Assembly: GCA_036245525.1 (NCBI GenBank) | Contig: BTPG01000001.1 | Location: 221,183,144-221,247,143, forward strand | DNA from: Semisulcospira habei | Taxonomy: Eukaryota > Mollusca > Gastropoda > Semisulcospiridae | DNA: 64,000 nucleotides | Reading direction: 5' to 3' | Part shown: one piece after another, positions 45,901 to 55,999 of the stretch | Position numbering within the stretch: position 1 is the first letter of the stretch | How the letters are laid out: each line of letters starts with the position of its first letter | The notes under the pieces: model-generated | The model's database searches: none | What the model was told of the DNA's origin: nothing | The model's input: only the letters and a program-made list of their open reading frames with translations | Made by a program: the position numbers and the translations under genes

Positions 45901-46189
45901 CAGATAACAGCAGAGAATGAAATTGGGCGAAGAAGATGGGGATGGATCGGTCACAGTCTGAGAAAGCCAGATTCCAGTATCACTAGGCAGGCATTGTCAT
46001 GGAACCCCCAGGGAAAGAGGAAAAGAGGTAGGCCGAGAAACTCCTGGCGTCGAGACCTCCAAGCAGACATCAAGATACTGGGAACCACCTGGAGTAGAAT
46101 CGAAGGAGAAGCACAGGACAGGAGTTGCTGGAAGTCTCTCGTCGACGGCCTATACCCGGGTAGGGGTGACAGGCGTAAGTAAGTAAGTA
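42907..46189 (+). mobile_element. LINE B, full-length, inserted into LINE A
   Basis: Begins CCTCGCGATGGGACCATATG, identical to the start of LINE A apart from one base, and ends GGCGTAAGTAAGTAAGTA. It is ~3.28 kb and complete at both ends with an exact 12-bp duplication. It is the youngest insertion in the nest. The two copies are highly similar, so both belong to a recently active family with an APE endonuclease, one ORF and a (TAAG)n 3' tail. An RTE-like assignment fits the tail, but the clade is not settled by eye. Confidence 0.88.
43259..46182 (+). pseudogene. LINE B endonuclease-reverse transcriptase, two lesions
   Basis: Same domain order as LINE A. ATG 43259 is in ACCATGG context. The endonuclease motif is intact (GDFNAKIG), as is SDHHLL. 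The RT runs NGKAAGPDGIPAE, FVDYEKAFDSVDR. A 10-bp deletion at about 45255, between short ACCAG/CCAG repeats, shifts the frame just before GVRQGCLLSPF. The rest is open in the next frame (CVRQGCLLSPF, DLDFADDLALLS, FTYLGSIIDKKGGTDADVRA) up to a single TAG at 45898-45900 where LINE A has CAG. The remaining ~90 codons (GRRRWGWIGHSLRK, GKRKRGRPRNSWRRDLQ, GLYPGRGD) are open to 46182. Only two changes separate it from a full ORF, so it is young. Confidence 0.88.
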
Positions 46190-46201
46190 ACTGTCAACAG
46201 A

Positions 46202-46581
46202 GTACAGATCTTCATAAACAGTTGCCTTATAAGAATTTTGAAAATACACTGGCCAGAGAAGATTAGCAACATCAGACTCTGGGAGAGAACAGAGCAGATA
46301 ACAGCAGAGAATGAAATTGGGCGAAGAAGATGGGGATGGATTGGTCACAGTCTGAGAAAGCCAGCTTCCAGTATCACTAGGCAGGCATTATCATGGAATC
46401 CCCAAGGAAAGAGGAAAAGAGGTAGGCCGAGAAACTCCTGGCGTCGAGACCTCCAAGCATACATCAAGAGAATGGGAACCACCTGGAGTAAAATCGAAGG
46501 AGAAGCACAGGACAGGAGTCGCTGGAGGTCTCTCGTCGACGGCCTATACCCGGGTAGGGGTGACAGGCATAAGTAAGTAAG
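46202..46581 (+). mobile_element. LINE A, 3' part
   Basis: Resumes with GTACAGATCTTCATAAACAG in register with LINE A position 42906. It encodes the ORF2 C-terminus (IHWPEKISNIRLWERTEQIT to GRGDRHK, stop at 46576), open where LINE B has a stop. It ends ATAAGTAAGTAAG at the right copy of the 13-bp duplication (46582-46594). Confidence 0.85.
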
Positions 46582-46594
46582 TAGTAAGGCGCTT

Positions 46595-47290
46595 ATCGTG
46601 TCTTTTCCCCCTTCTTGGACTAGCTCTGCAGGGATGTTGTCTGCTCCTGCTGCCTTCCCTTTTTTAAGCGACTTCACTGCAGCCTCTACTTCTTCTCGGA
46701 GGATGGGATAGTTGCCATTGTTGCTCACGGGTGGGTTGACAAGTATGCCTGGGTCCCTTGCAGCTCGGTGGTTGTACAAATCTGAGCAGTACTCTGTCCA
46801 TCTCTTCAGTATGTCTTGGTCTTCCGTAAGACAGTTCCCTTCACTATCTTGAATGATCGAGGAGCGTCCTTGTTTTACACTGGTCAGGTCTTTCACTAGC
46901 TGGTATGCTTTTTTGCTATTATTTTTGTTCAGATTTTATTCTACGTGTTTACACTGATCTTCAATTCACTTATTCTTTGCCTTTTTCATGCTTTTCTTGC
47001 TATCCTAGTTAATTTCCCTGTATTGTTTAGCTCCTTCTAACTCTGATTTCTTTTTCTTTAATTCTCGACGCTTGTCACATAGAACCGGTCAGCTGTAACT
47101 CAAGGTTTCTTTGCTTGTCGGTGTTTGCCAATGATCTCACTGGCTGTTTGGGTTACAACAGTGTTAAATGTGTCAATCAGTGTGTCCACGTCCGTGTCTT
47201 CTGCACGCGGGGTGGCGGGCTCAGTGAGGCCCCTGCAGTACATGATATAACGAGGAAAAGGGGTGGGGTGGGTGAGGGCAAGGAGCAAGC
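46595..47290 (-). pseudogene. Old LINE ORF2, 5' segment
   Basis: Minus-strand reading: DTLIDTFNTVVTQTASEIIG (47250-47100), KKKKSELEGAKQYREI with several stops, KAYQLVKDLTSVKQGRSS, CLTEDQDILKRWTEYCSDLY, LREEVEAAVKSLKKGKAAGA and QEGGKDTISALL at 46595. The frame continues exactly into TICNKIWQSG at 39984 once LINE A plus one duplication copy is removed. The endonuclease is missing, so the insert was truncated near 47220-47290 or decayed beyond recognition. Confidence 0.8.
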
Positions 47291-49315
47291 GCGGCTCCTA
47301 GTATCAATACTCGATCATTACTGCAGCAATTTGAAAAAACATGGTCGATCTGTCTCCCGGGCCGAAACTGACGCCGCGGCTGTGGCAGACGGCCCTGAAT
47401 CAGTGAACTGATGTAACGCAAGCATCCCAGTACTAGTAAGCAAACGTTTTTCGGGCCGACACAGGCCGCAATTCGCACGGCCACGTACCGTGGCAACTGC
47501 GCAGACGGCCGGCATCGGCCCGAGGGCCCTTTGAAGTGCGGCACGGCGGTGTTACAAAATTCAATACTCGGCGAGCAATGTCAGTACACCACTTTAGTGC
47601 CGAGAGATCTAGGTCGTAGTGCGGCCCTACACAGTATTGTTATTCAGGTTCTCACAGGGCTTGTTTATAGGGCTTGTTTGTAGATTTCATTTCCTCATCG
47701 GTTGTCACATGCTAGTGACTGTCCTGAGGTGAGTCTATTGGCGGTCTGAATGCATAGATAGCGCCCCGCTCATCAGTTACAGTGCCAATGACATCCTCAG
47801 TCATGTATGTCAGCAAAGTTCAACAAAAAGGGGATCTAGCCTTTCCATGCCGTTTTTAGATGTTACTGAGTGAGCCGGCGTCATTTTTGTCTGTGTCAAG
47901 TTCCTCTTGACATGAAGAGGAGGAGGCCTTCATGATCTTTGTGCCGCAAACTTTTCCGGCGTGGCGGACGGAAAGCAAGCGAATCAATCATGCTTTTTAC
48001 GTTGGGAATGTGGCAGCGGTGTGTGTATGCGTACACACAAGTAACTTAGCTGACTGAATTCAGTGTACGGCGCTGTGCGGCGTTACTGACGCACGAAAAC
48101 ACCGTGTCAGTGCCTCCTTTACAGTGACGAGAACGTGTATCGTGTTGTGACCTACACTTCAGTCTCACTCGGAGGCTGTACTATTTTAGTAGCTGCCGTG
48201 TTCCTTTTCAAACGTTTTGTTTTTGTCGGTCAACGGTCGCAGCGAGCCTGCTAGAGTGACTGTTGTGGCCGCATAGAAACTACAGCCGGTGTAACTGACC
48301 TGCGCCACGACAGAAATTCACTGTGCTCGCCGGCGGGCCGGGCTAGTGCTTGTTTTGGCGGTGCAAGTGCGCAGATGTGTCGCCGTTCCGTGATGACGAT
48401 CGATACAGCTGTGCGGCAGACGGAGCATACAAGAAGTCAACAGGTAACGTGTGTTGTGTTTACTGGGATTTTGTCCGTTAGAAAATGATCACAGTTTTAT
48501 TGTATCAGTGGTGGACTCGGAGTCTGAGCAGTCGGTCACCGGCGGCGGTGCCGACTCCAGTGCCTTCCGGCGCGGGCCAACGGTCGCCCATATCGGCCCT
48601 ATGGCCTTTTGCGCATTGGAACCGGGCTGCTGTTCATGCACTCCACCCGTAGCCGGTTGACACTACTAAATGAATGGTGCTCTAAGCGCTTTACAACTAG
48701 ATAAAACATTACAGAACAAAAGTACAAGAAAGAAAACGCGACAATAAATGTTACAAAACCTTAAGTGACATATCAAAAGCTCACACTCAGTCATACATTA
48801 CACACACCGTTACAAGAATAGTTACTACCAAAGATTGCTAACGCACTGAAATTGCATCTAACTATAGACATAAGAAAACAGATAGGTCTTGAGCAGTGAT
48901 TTTAAAGCAGACGGCAGAGTTGGGGCATGTCTGACTGTTAATTCTCTCTCGCTCGCTCAGCCTCTCCCTCTAGTCTCCCAGCCGCAGAGTGACAGAATAA
49001 CAAACAGCCGGAATGCCGCTGTCTCACGGCTACGTGCTATGCCTAGGACTTTTTGTACAGCCGCGGCCTTGGTCCAATTCCAAATGACATACTGAATTCC
49101 TACATTGCACAGCGTTAAACCCTACTGACTAACTAACCGCACCATTCTTTCTTCGTCAGTCACTCGCATACACTTCAGGGTCAGGGATTTTTCTGCATTG
49201 ACTGACGTCAGCATTGTCAGTCAGGGCGGAAGTTCACGGGCTGAATAACAGCTTTTCAGAGGCCATAAGGCCCAAAATCGAACCCGGAACGACTCGTGAC
49301 ACTTATAATGAACTT
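47291..49315. other. GC-rich, CpG-containing DNA, no gene supported
   Basis: Higher GC than neighbours, with CGGCC-rich blocks. At 48548-48605 CGGGCCAACGGTCGCCCATA followed by TCGGCCCTATGGCC, TTTTGCGCATTGG resembles half of the hairpin repeat at 49951. A promoter of an unseen gene cannot be excluded. No ORF has a domain. Confidence 0.35.
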
Positions 49316-49487
49316 TTAATCCATTTAGTCCCGACTCACTACAGTGGCCAGGAGATGGATAGACCGCCATGATCAACTAGTAGTTCTAGGGCACAGTAGT
49401 GCCAGATTAGAGCTGGGCACCCGATGGTGCAAGCCAGTCTGGCACAATCTTGAATTATCATGCCATCTCCTGCCTGTAACATACATG
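49316..49487. repeat. TTAA palindromic MITE, diverged copy
   Basis: TTTTAATCCATTTAGTCCCG, CAGGAGATGGATAGACC, AGTGCCAGATTAGAGCTGG, and the inverted AGTCTGGCAC, CTTGAATTATCATGCCATC. The right TTAA end is lost. Confidence 0.6.
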
Positions 49488-49950
49488 TGCATAGTCAACA
49501 TAAGAATACATACAGCCAAATATCCAGGCAGACGAGTCTTGTTTTGCCAGTTGTAGTGTCCGAGAAAGTGTGATTGCTGGTGGACGAGCGACAAAATGTA
49601 TGGCTGCATGGTACGATATAATCATCGTATTCCAATTACATTGAAGTTTGTTTCTTTCCGGCAGCAACTGACAACCGACTCCGGCTTTTGGCCACAAATG
49701 CAAATTCAAGTCGGCCGTCATGTGAAAAAGTTTAAAACTGACCGTGACAACCAGTCCAAGTGTCAACTTTTCAGCTTTGATAATGTAATCCTATGGTTAG
49801 ACGTGTACTGCTGCGATCAGTGTAGATTATGCGTGTATTCAAGTTAAAGTGCGCCATCAGTTTGAGTTAAACGGAAGCTGAGCCACAGCGTTTTGTTTTT
49901 CCAGTGTCTGGAGTGCCGTGTGCAGATGTGAAGAACCGCCCAGATGTACG

Positions 49951-50059
49951 ACCGCCCAATGCGCACAAGGCCATTGGGCCAACATCAGCCACTGTTGGCC
50001 CGTGTGTGGGCCAACTGCGGCCGACGTCGGCCCAATGGCCTTTTGCGCAGTGGGCGGGC
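49951..50059. repeat. GC-rich fold-back repeat, ~109 bp
   Basis: The arm ACCGCCCAATGCGCACAAGG ... ACTGTTGGCCCG is complementary, with few mismatches, to CGGGCCAACT-type sequence ... GGCCTTTTGCGCAGTGGGCG. Almost no loop. A half copy is at 48548-48605. Confidence 0.7.
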
Positions 50060-50326
50060 TGTCTGTGTACTTGCTCAGTCATTGTGCAGTCTCAGTGAGT
50101 CACTAAATGGCATTCAGTTGGCGGTGGCCGGCCTAGTAATTTAATGTACATGTCATCCAACTGTATGCGCTGCCCCTTGAATTTTGCCAAATGAAGTCAC
50201 TTCATGCCAGCTAGAACTAAGCTTATGTGTGTCCTCATGCCGACCTCCTTTCAGGCGCCAGCCTCTTGCGGATGGAGCGGCCTGGCATTGTAATCATGGC
50301 ATTGCATGTGCATTAAGTGTCTGAAC

Positions 50327-50521
50327 TTGACCCATGTAGCCCGACGCACTGCAGCAGGAGATGGATCGACCACGATCAATCAAGGATAGTGCCAGATTAG
50401 CTTGGCACCTGATGGTGCCAAGCTATTCTGACACTACACTTGAATTGTCATGGCCGATCCATCTCCTGTAACAGCCAGTCGTTACTGGTCAGTTAATTAG
50501 AAAATGCCGCCTCAGGGTTAA
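50327..50521. repeat. TTAA palindromic MITE copy
   Basis: Starts near GACCCATGTAGCCCGACGCA and ends GCCTCAGGGTTAA. The internal arms GGAGATGGATCGACC and GGCCGATCCATCTCC fold together. Confidence 0.7.
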
Positions 50522-50890
50522 ATAGCTCCATGCTGTTTTTTGTTCTTCTGTTTTTAGGTATAAATTGTTCTACTGACCGGGCGACAGTCTGAAATCTACG
50601 TAGAGCCGCCAGACCGGACATTTTGATCGACGCTGTCAGGAAACACCGATCGAGTAAAAAAAAAACGAGCCCTGAACTGAGGAGATAGGTGGCGAAACAA
50701 CGGAATCCCAAACAGTGGTGGAGTGTTGTCAACCTTTCCAGACCAGCGCACTGGTACCATCGTAACCAGTTTGAACTAAACTTAATTACGTTGCAACTCA
50801 GACGGCACACCCGTATCAATAACATCCACATCAAGTCAAGTCGGTTGTGCATTGAACTTGATCATTATATTTATAACTTCAAGCTTCAAG

Positions 50891-51004
50891 ATGCCAGATG
50901 TGAAATGCCTAGTTGTTGGCGACGCGGCCTCTAAACGGACTGAAGTGTTGTGCGCATACCGGACGGGCAAAACGGCTTCTGACCAAACAGACTCCATAGA
51001 TACT
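50891..51004 (+). CDS. Rho-family-like first exon with destroyed P-loop
   Basis: A 38-codon exon from ATG 50891 (context CAAGATG) to the donor GTAAGT at 51005. It begins MPDVKCLVVGDAASKRT, aligning with the start of Cdc42/Rac ([15 protein letters not shown]). It continues with VLCAYRTGK, matching LLISYTTNK. It ends in phase 0 at about the place where the Cdc42 first coding exon ends. The nucleotide-binding GxxxxGK[ST] is changed: Gly and Lys become Lys and Arg. Either this is a decayed gene copy or an atypical GTPase that no longer binds phosphate. No second exon (DTAGQ region) was found downstream before the window ends, so the gene is partial. The match is short, so confidence is moderate. 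Confidence 0.5.
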
Positions 51005-51462
51005 GTAAGTTTATGTTAAGTGTGTTGTGTTGTGTCGTGTGCTGTCGCGTATCTTAGGCACAGGCAAAAAGCCAAGTGAGGTGACCAAAATAGTGTGAGA
51101 ATATGGCGCGCAAATGTTGGCAAAGTAAAAACAATACCAGTTGGAATCCTTTACTTAGTTTCAGTAGCATTGTCCGGAGACTCCAAATGGCCAACACCTA
51201 CATTCCCCCACCCCACTTGGCCCTCCCTACCTCCGCCACCACCCCCAAAAGCCCCATCCTTCCACCCCCCCCCCCACCCCCTACCACACGCACACACCCT
51301 CCCTCTCCTCCCGCCTTACTGCCGGTGCCCAGTAAGACGATTGATCGAGTCAGGTGGAATAGGGCAGTTTACATCGGTCCAGGGCCACGTGTCCTTGACC
51401 TTGGCCTTTGACCTACGGGCAAACTCCGTCTTAGTACTGTTTCATAGCAGTAAGTTCGCGCA
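51005..51462. other. Spacer with C/A-rich tract
   Basis: 51200-51300 is a CCCCCACC-type low-complexity tract, which gives a spurious proline-rich ORF. No gene. Confidence 0.4.
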
Positions 51463-51740
51463 ATGGTGAACAAACACTGCTGTTACGGTGTCTGCAAAAA
51501 TGATTCAAGGCACTAAAGATAGGTCATATATGGAAGGTGTACACTAGATTTCATTTCCAAAACCGTCTAAAGAGTTGGAAAAGTGCCGAAGATGGGTAAA
51601 ATCTCTGCGGGAGACCGGCAGACAGATTCAATGCAGAGAAAGCGATGAAAGACACCTTGCTCGAAGCACTTCATCGGAGGAAAAGGCCGAACATATGAAT
51701 ACCCTTACCCTGTAACAGCTGTTGCATCTTGGACGGAAAT
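51463..51740 (+). pseudogene. THAP zinc-finger domain remnant
   Basis: ATG 51463 begins MVNKHCCYGVCKND, the first Cys pair of a C2CH THAP finger. Further on, in shifted frames, come PKPSKELEKCRRWVKS, CGRPADRFNAEKAMKDT and CSKHFIGGKGRTYEYPYP, the last holding the C..H pair. All elements are in the order expected of a THAP DNA-binding domain but separated by stops and frameshifts. THAP domains occur in host regulators and in P-element-like transposases. Downstream exon-like pieces may belong to the same gene. Confidence 0.65.
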
Positions 51741-52276
51741 TTAAAAAAAAATTCTGAAGACAAAATCGCGAAAAGCCCCTCTGAAATGGCCGAGGAACGC
51801 CACAGTGTGAAAACTGAAGACGAGCGGTAGAAGTGTTGTAGCCCCTCTTGTCACTACACCCAGCGGTTGAACAAACACAGACAGGTGGGTGCTTTCTCTT
51901 TTTTCTTTCTGTTACTAAACATAAATTCACTTTTAGCGAGGTGAATGTACCTAAAGCAATGTTAACTCCATGGTATTTAGTATCAATCATGAGGTGCAGA
52001 TTAGTTACACATGCATAATGTATTACTAGCACAATATTCCTCATTTTATCTTTGTAGTGTGGTAACTTCTTTGTTTACACTATTGTAACAACACCTACAT
52101 GATTATCATGTGTCTGTGTATTTAATAATCTTTTTATAGAGATTGTGTGTGTGTACTTCCATGCCTTGCGTGCCTACGTTAGCAATGAATGGTAATACTC
52201 GGTGATATATGATATATATGTATGTATGTGCGCGTGTGTGTATCCTTATATTATAGCTCTTTACTTTTTATTACAG

Positions 52277-52344
52277 ACATTGACCATGAGTTGTCATTTA
52301 TGCAAATATGGAACCAGGCATGCCAAAAGCACAAACTTTGGCTG
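52277..52344 (+). other. Possible exon
   Basis: Bounded by the acceptor TTTTTATTACAG and the donor GTGAGT. Readable as DIDHELSFMQIWNQACQ. Possibly part of the THAP-type gene. Confidence 0.3.
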
Positions 52345-52619
52345 GTGAGTAAACATACTGAGCATGCACTCAGACATATCATGCAAGCAACTGCATGTCT
52401 GATGGGTCACAAGTTTGACCGGTCACAAGAAAACATCTAGCAGTGTATGAAGGAAAGAAATGTACAGACCAGCTATTTGCATGTCGGATCTGTGCCTGTT
52501 GTAAGTAGATAGGTAAGTACTGTTGCCATTATATCTTGCTGACAGGTGTAGTTCTGTCATGCAACACTGTGAGTATTAGTTGAATAGCAATCATATTCAG
52601 GCTTCCTATTTATTTACAG

Positions 52620-52774
52620 AGCAGTCACCAGAAAAAAAAAAGACTTGCTGAGAGGAAATAATGCAGCCACAAAAGGAACACCCAAACTGCTGAGATACGA
52701 CCTTTTGAAGGAGCCTACATATTTTAAGCCAGAAATGAAGACGGTAGAAACACAGACGTCCCTTTCAATGACAG
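52620..52774 (+). other. Possible exon
   Basis: Acceptor TATTTACAG, donor ACAG then GTACTG. Open reading DLLRGNNAATKGTPKLLRYD ... EMKTVETQTSLSMT. The VETQT-type ending resembles the segment after the finger in mollusc THAP proteins, but this is a weak match. Confidence 0.3.
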
Positions 52775-53011
52775 GTACTGTGAATTTCTTTCATCCAAAA
52801 CTATCAGTCTGGTGTAAACTTAGACTATCTTGTACCAGTATTATTCATAAACTGCTGTGTTTACTTTCATTCAAGATGTATGACATCACAATTTGAATAC
52901 AGGTAAATTGAACTGTAGATGAATTCTTCTTTCAGGAGTGCACCTTTTTTTGTTGTTCACATACACATCTGCACAGAGTTTTAAACTTTAGTTAATTTAT
53001 ATTGTATTCAG

Positions 53012-53156
53012 GTCTCACAAAGGAGCTGTGTTCTGTGAGTTGACCGATGACGAGCTGGCTGGTGACATGAAAACCCTGAAGAGGACACTGTTCATTGCAG
53101 ATGTCTCAGACAGCCGTCACCAGAACGAGACGGATAGCTGCTGTTCATATCCATGA
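53012..53156 (+). other. Possible terminal exon
   Basis: After the acceptor TTGTATTCAG the frame SHKGAVFCELTDDELAGDMK ... DSCCSYP is open to tandem stops at 53154-53159. No domain recognised. It lies ~330 bp upstream of the DIRS insertion. Confidence 0.3.
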
Positions 53157-53498
53157 TGAGCATGCTATAGAGTGGCTAAAATTAGTTCGCCTGGTTGGGG
53201 AAACTGCCTGCTCAACTGAACCCATTACTGAATGAATGTGTCCATGTAGCAGCAGCTTTCTGCAACTTGGACAAACCGTTGTGCAAGTGATGTTACAGAA
53301 TCTGCTGCTGGTGACTTCTAGCTCTGTGTCGCAAGACCCATGCATGCTTCGTGTTTTTTTTTGTACTTGAATTTGCTGACCCAAGCAAACAAGATTAAGA
53401 AACACTGTGGGTGAAGACTGTTCTCAAATTGTACATTTTTAATGGTTAGGTATCATTGTTTGGGCCAGATTAAATGCCATGTTATTTCCTCAAAAACA

Positions 53499-53670
53499 TT
53501 ACCGATGACATGACTGATAGGAAGTGTCTACTTACTCTCACAATTTTAGCCTAGGAACCCGTTGTGCCCCTGCACAACCCGGGAGGCACTCGGGGAACCC
53601 CCAGAGGGGCCGAGAGTTGTCTCCCGTGCCTGCCCATCCGGTTCCGAATCATGTGATGATTACTCAGTTT
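53499..53670. repeat. DIRS left inverted terminal repeat
   Basis: From TTACCGATGACATGACTGAT to GATGATTACTCAGTTT. It is the reverse complement of 59408-59579 with few differences. Confidence 0.92.
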
Positions 53671-54176
53671 AGTCTACTTAGCTCGTCAAGTGCAGACGTG
53701 TTTTGATAGCCTCCGGTCTTGCGTTTCACTTGACCGGTTTGGACGTGTGTTGGGCCTGCTTCGCTTGCGGGCTCTTGCCGTGTGCCTCTCCTGAGTCGGC
53801 CTGCTTGTTCTTCTGCCACTGCTACGTTTCCCGCCTCTTCGGCCTTCCTCCTTTCCTGCCTTCGGCGCTGTTGTGGTATGGAGGTGTCGCCCCCCGTCCC
53901 TGTTGCTGCAGAGAGGTAAAGTAGTTGTTTGGCCTTCGGCCGGCCTCCAAGCGGGTCGCCGGTCATGAGGACTTCTCAGTCTCTGTTGACTAGCCTACGC
54001 CGCTCTTTGTTTTCTCGGCTTGGCCCCTGGGGCCTTCGCCTTGTCTCTTGCGGTTGTATTGGGTCGCTGGGTGCTGGCGGAGCGTTGCTGCGCTGCGGGC
54101 TCTTAGCTTGCTGGGCCACGTGCCTGTGCTTTCGCCTGGGGGGGGGGGGGGGGGGGGGGGGTGAATTTTTCACTTT

Positions 54177-55598
54177 GTGTATGTTGACTTTGTCACTTTA
54201 GTCTCCTCTTTCCCCTTGTTGGGTGCGGCCACGTGCTCTCGCTCGTACGCCTGTTTGTTTTTGTGTTGCAGTTGCCAAGTGCGGACCTGCACCCTCTGCG
54301 GCAACTTCCAGTGGCCAATGGACAACCATGCGGTATGCCTCCCCTGCTCGAGCTGCGCCTCGGACTGCTCCTGTGACCTCTGCTCCACGTGGCCGGAACT
54401 AAAGTGGTCACAGCTTTGGAGTTTTTACAGGCGGGACCGACCGTCCCCGGTGAGTAACCCTCCCGTCCGGGCGCCCCCCATTGTGCCAGGAGCTGGGACC
54501 AAGCTTGTCCGTTCGGACCCGTTGGATCAGACGCCGCTTCGAACGCGTACACCCAGCACTGTTCAGACAACTGACCCCTCTACACGGACACAGAGTGCTG
54601 TCCTCCCTGAGCCCAGCCTAAGGGGACGCGCTCCGCGCCGCCCCTTGTCCACTGTCAGTTCTCGCGCGTCTCTCACACCCGCGGACTCCTACGAGGAGTC
54701 CATTTGCCGGCAGGGAGCCCGCCAAATTGCGCCTGGCTCTCAGAGACGTAGTGCTACACGACCAAGGACGCCGGACCCTATGGCTTCCTCCTACTCTCGG
54801 CGTTCTCGCTCTCCGTTGGATTCTCGTCGTTGGCACCGTCACTCACGTCGGACACCCAGCAGCCCTTCGTCGGCGCGTTCCTCCTCGCGCTACCTGCGGT
54901 CTTCGCCTCATTGCTCATCCCGTCGTCCGTCTGTTTCCCCTAGGCGCCGCTCTGCGCGGAGCCCTCCCTGGGATGCCCGTCGTCGTTCCCGCCCTCGTAG
55001 CCGCTCTCCTTGCTCCGCCCAGCCTTACGCCCCTCGGGAGCCTCTCCGGTCTCGCTGCAGCAGCCCTCTTGCCGCGCGTCCGGTGTGGTCTTCCTATAGC
55101 GTCCCTCTCCCCCGCCGTCCCCCCCCCCCCCAGGACGAGGACGCCTTGAGTCTGCTTGCCGAGGATTCAGCCTTTGCTGTGCTCGGCCCTGCGAGCCATT
55201 CCACGGCTTCCTGATCCTCCTTTTCGGACCTCTCGGACCCTTCGCCGCTGGTTTCGACTACGCGCTCGGCTACCCTGCTTGCCTTGGATGAGGCCGCCCG
55301 CATTGTGTCTGCCGCCCTTCCAGCGGATGCTTGCCCCCCATCTCCCCCGCTCAAGCGCAAGGTCTCGGCCTTCATCGATGCTGGCCGGCAGACGAAGAAG
55401 TACAAGTCTCTCCCTCAGCCGCCTGGTTTCGGCGACATGCGGGACGCCAGTTTTTCTCCGACCGTAGATGGCCCCCCCCCGGCCTCGATATCGCCTTCCG
55501 GCAGGAATGGTATCCTGGTCATTCCCAGTCATTCATCTGCCCCCTCCCCCCAGTGGACCCAGTGGCGATTCTGCAAGCTGGCGGCCTCTCTCTCCTGA
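54177..55598 (+). pseudogene. DIRS gag-like ORF1
   Basis: The frame is open from 54177, interrupted by a TGA at 55212-55214, then open in the same frame to 55598. N-terminal Cys-rich block: CTLCGNF, then ACLPC/CSSC/CSCDLCSTW spacing (the frame reads CRTCTLCGNFQW earlier in the string). Middle: a long Ser/Arg-rich basic region (SRRSRSPLDSRRWHRHSR and repeats), suited to RNA binding. C-terminal: LALDEAARIVSAALPAD, LKRKVSAFIDAGRQTKKYK. A C-run near 55470 shifts the continuation (IAFRQEWYPGHSQSF, then IEEAWHPSFTPLFGDLLALA at 55694, FDLMRRDAVLRACRAIP at 55800) through several frames to ~56000. True start uncertain. It encodes the putative nucleocapsid-like protein of the element. Confidence 0.65.
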
Positions 55599-55999
55599 AA
55601 CGCTCCTTTCCTCGCGGTTTAGATTGCACAGCGGCCCTGGTTCGTAACACCCTCGCCTGCTCAGGCTTCCTCGAGCTAGTCACCTGAGCTGTCGTGCAAC
55701 GGATAGAGGAAGCCTGGCATCCTTCTTTCACTCCCCTGTTCGGAGATCTTCTCGCCCTCGCGGAGGCGTATCTGTTCGTCCGTCGACTCCATGGCGGCTT
55801 CCTCCAATTTCGACCTCATGCGTCGGGACGCTGTCCTGCGGGCCTGCCGTGCTATACCTTCGGACCTGCGGAACCAGCTGCGGCGTGCCCCCCTCGGTGG
55901 ACCGCTCTTTTTCGGCGACACCTGGTCTTCGGTGAAGACAGCGAACTCTGATTGGTGGCCTGGCAAGTCTGCTCCCCCTCGACTCGCTTTCGCCCTTCC

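Noticed and set aside
39998..46581. Simple tandem duplication of a LINE
   Set aside because: The 12-bp duplication around copy B and the continuation of copy A beyond it show nested insertion, not tandem duplication.
51095..51469. Proline-rich 124-codon ORF
   Set aside because: Produced by a CCCCCACC low-complexity tract, open in two frames.
54610..55080. SR-rich splicing-factor-like protein
   Set aside because: The Ser/Arg-rich region lies between the Cys-rich block and RT of a DIRS element with defined ends, so it is the gag-like ORF.
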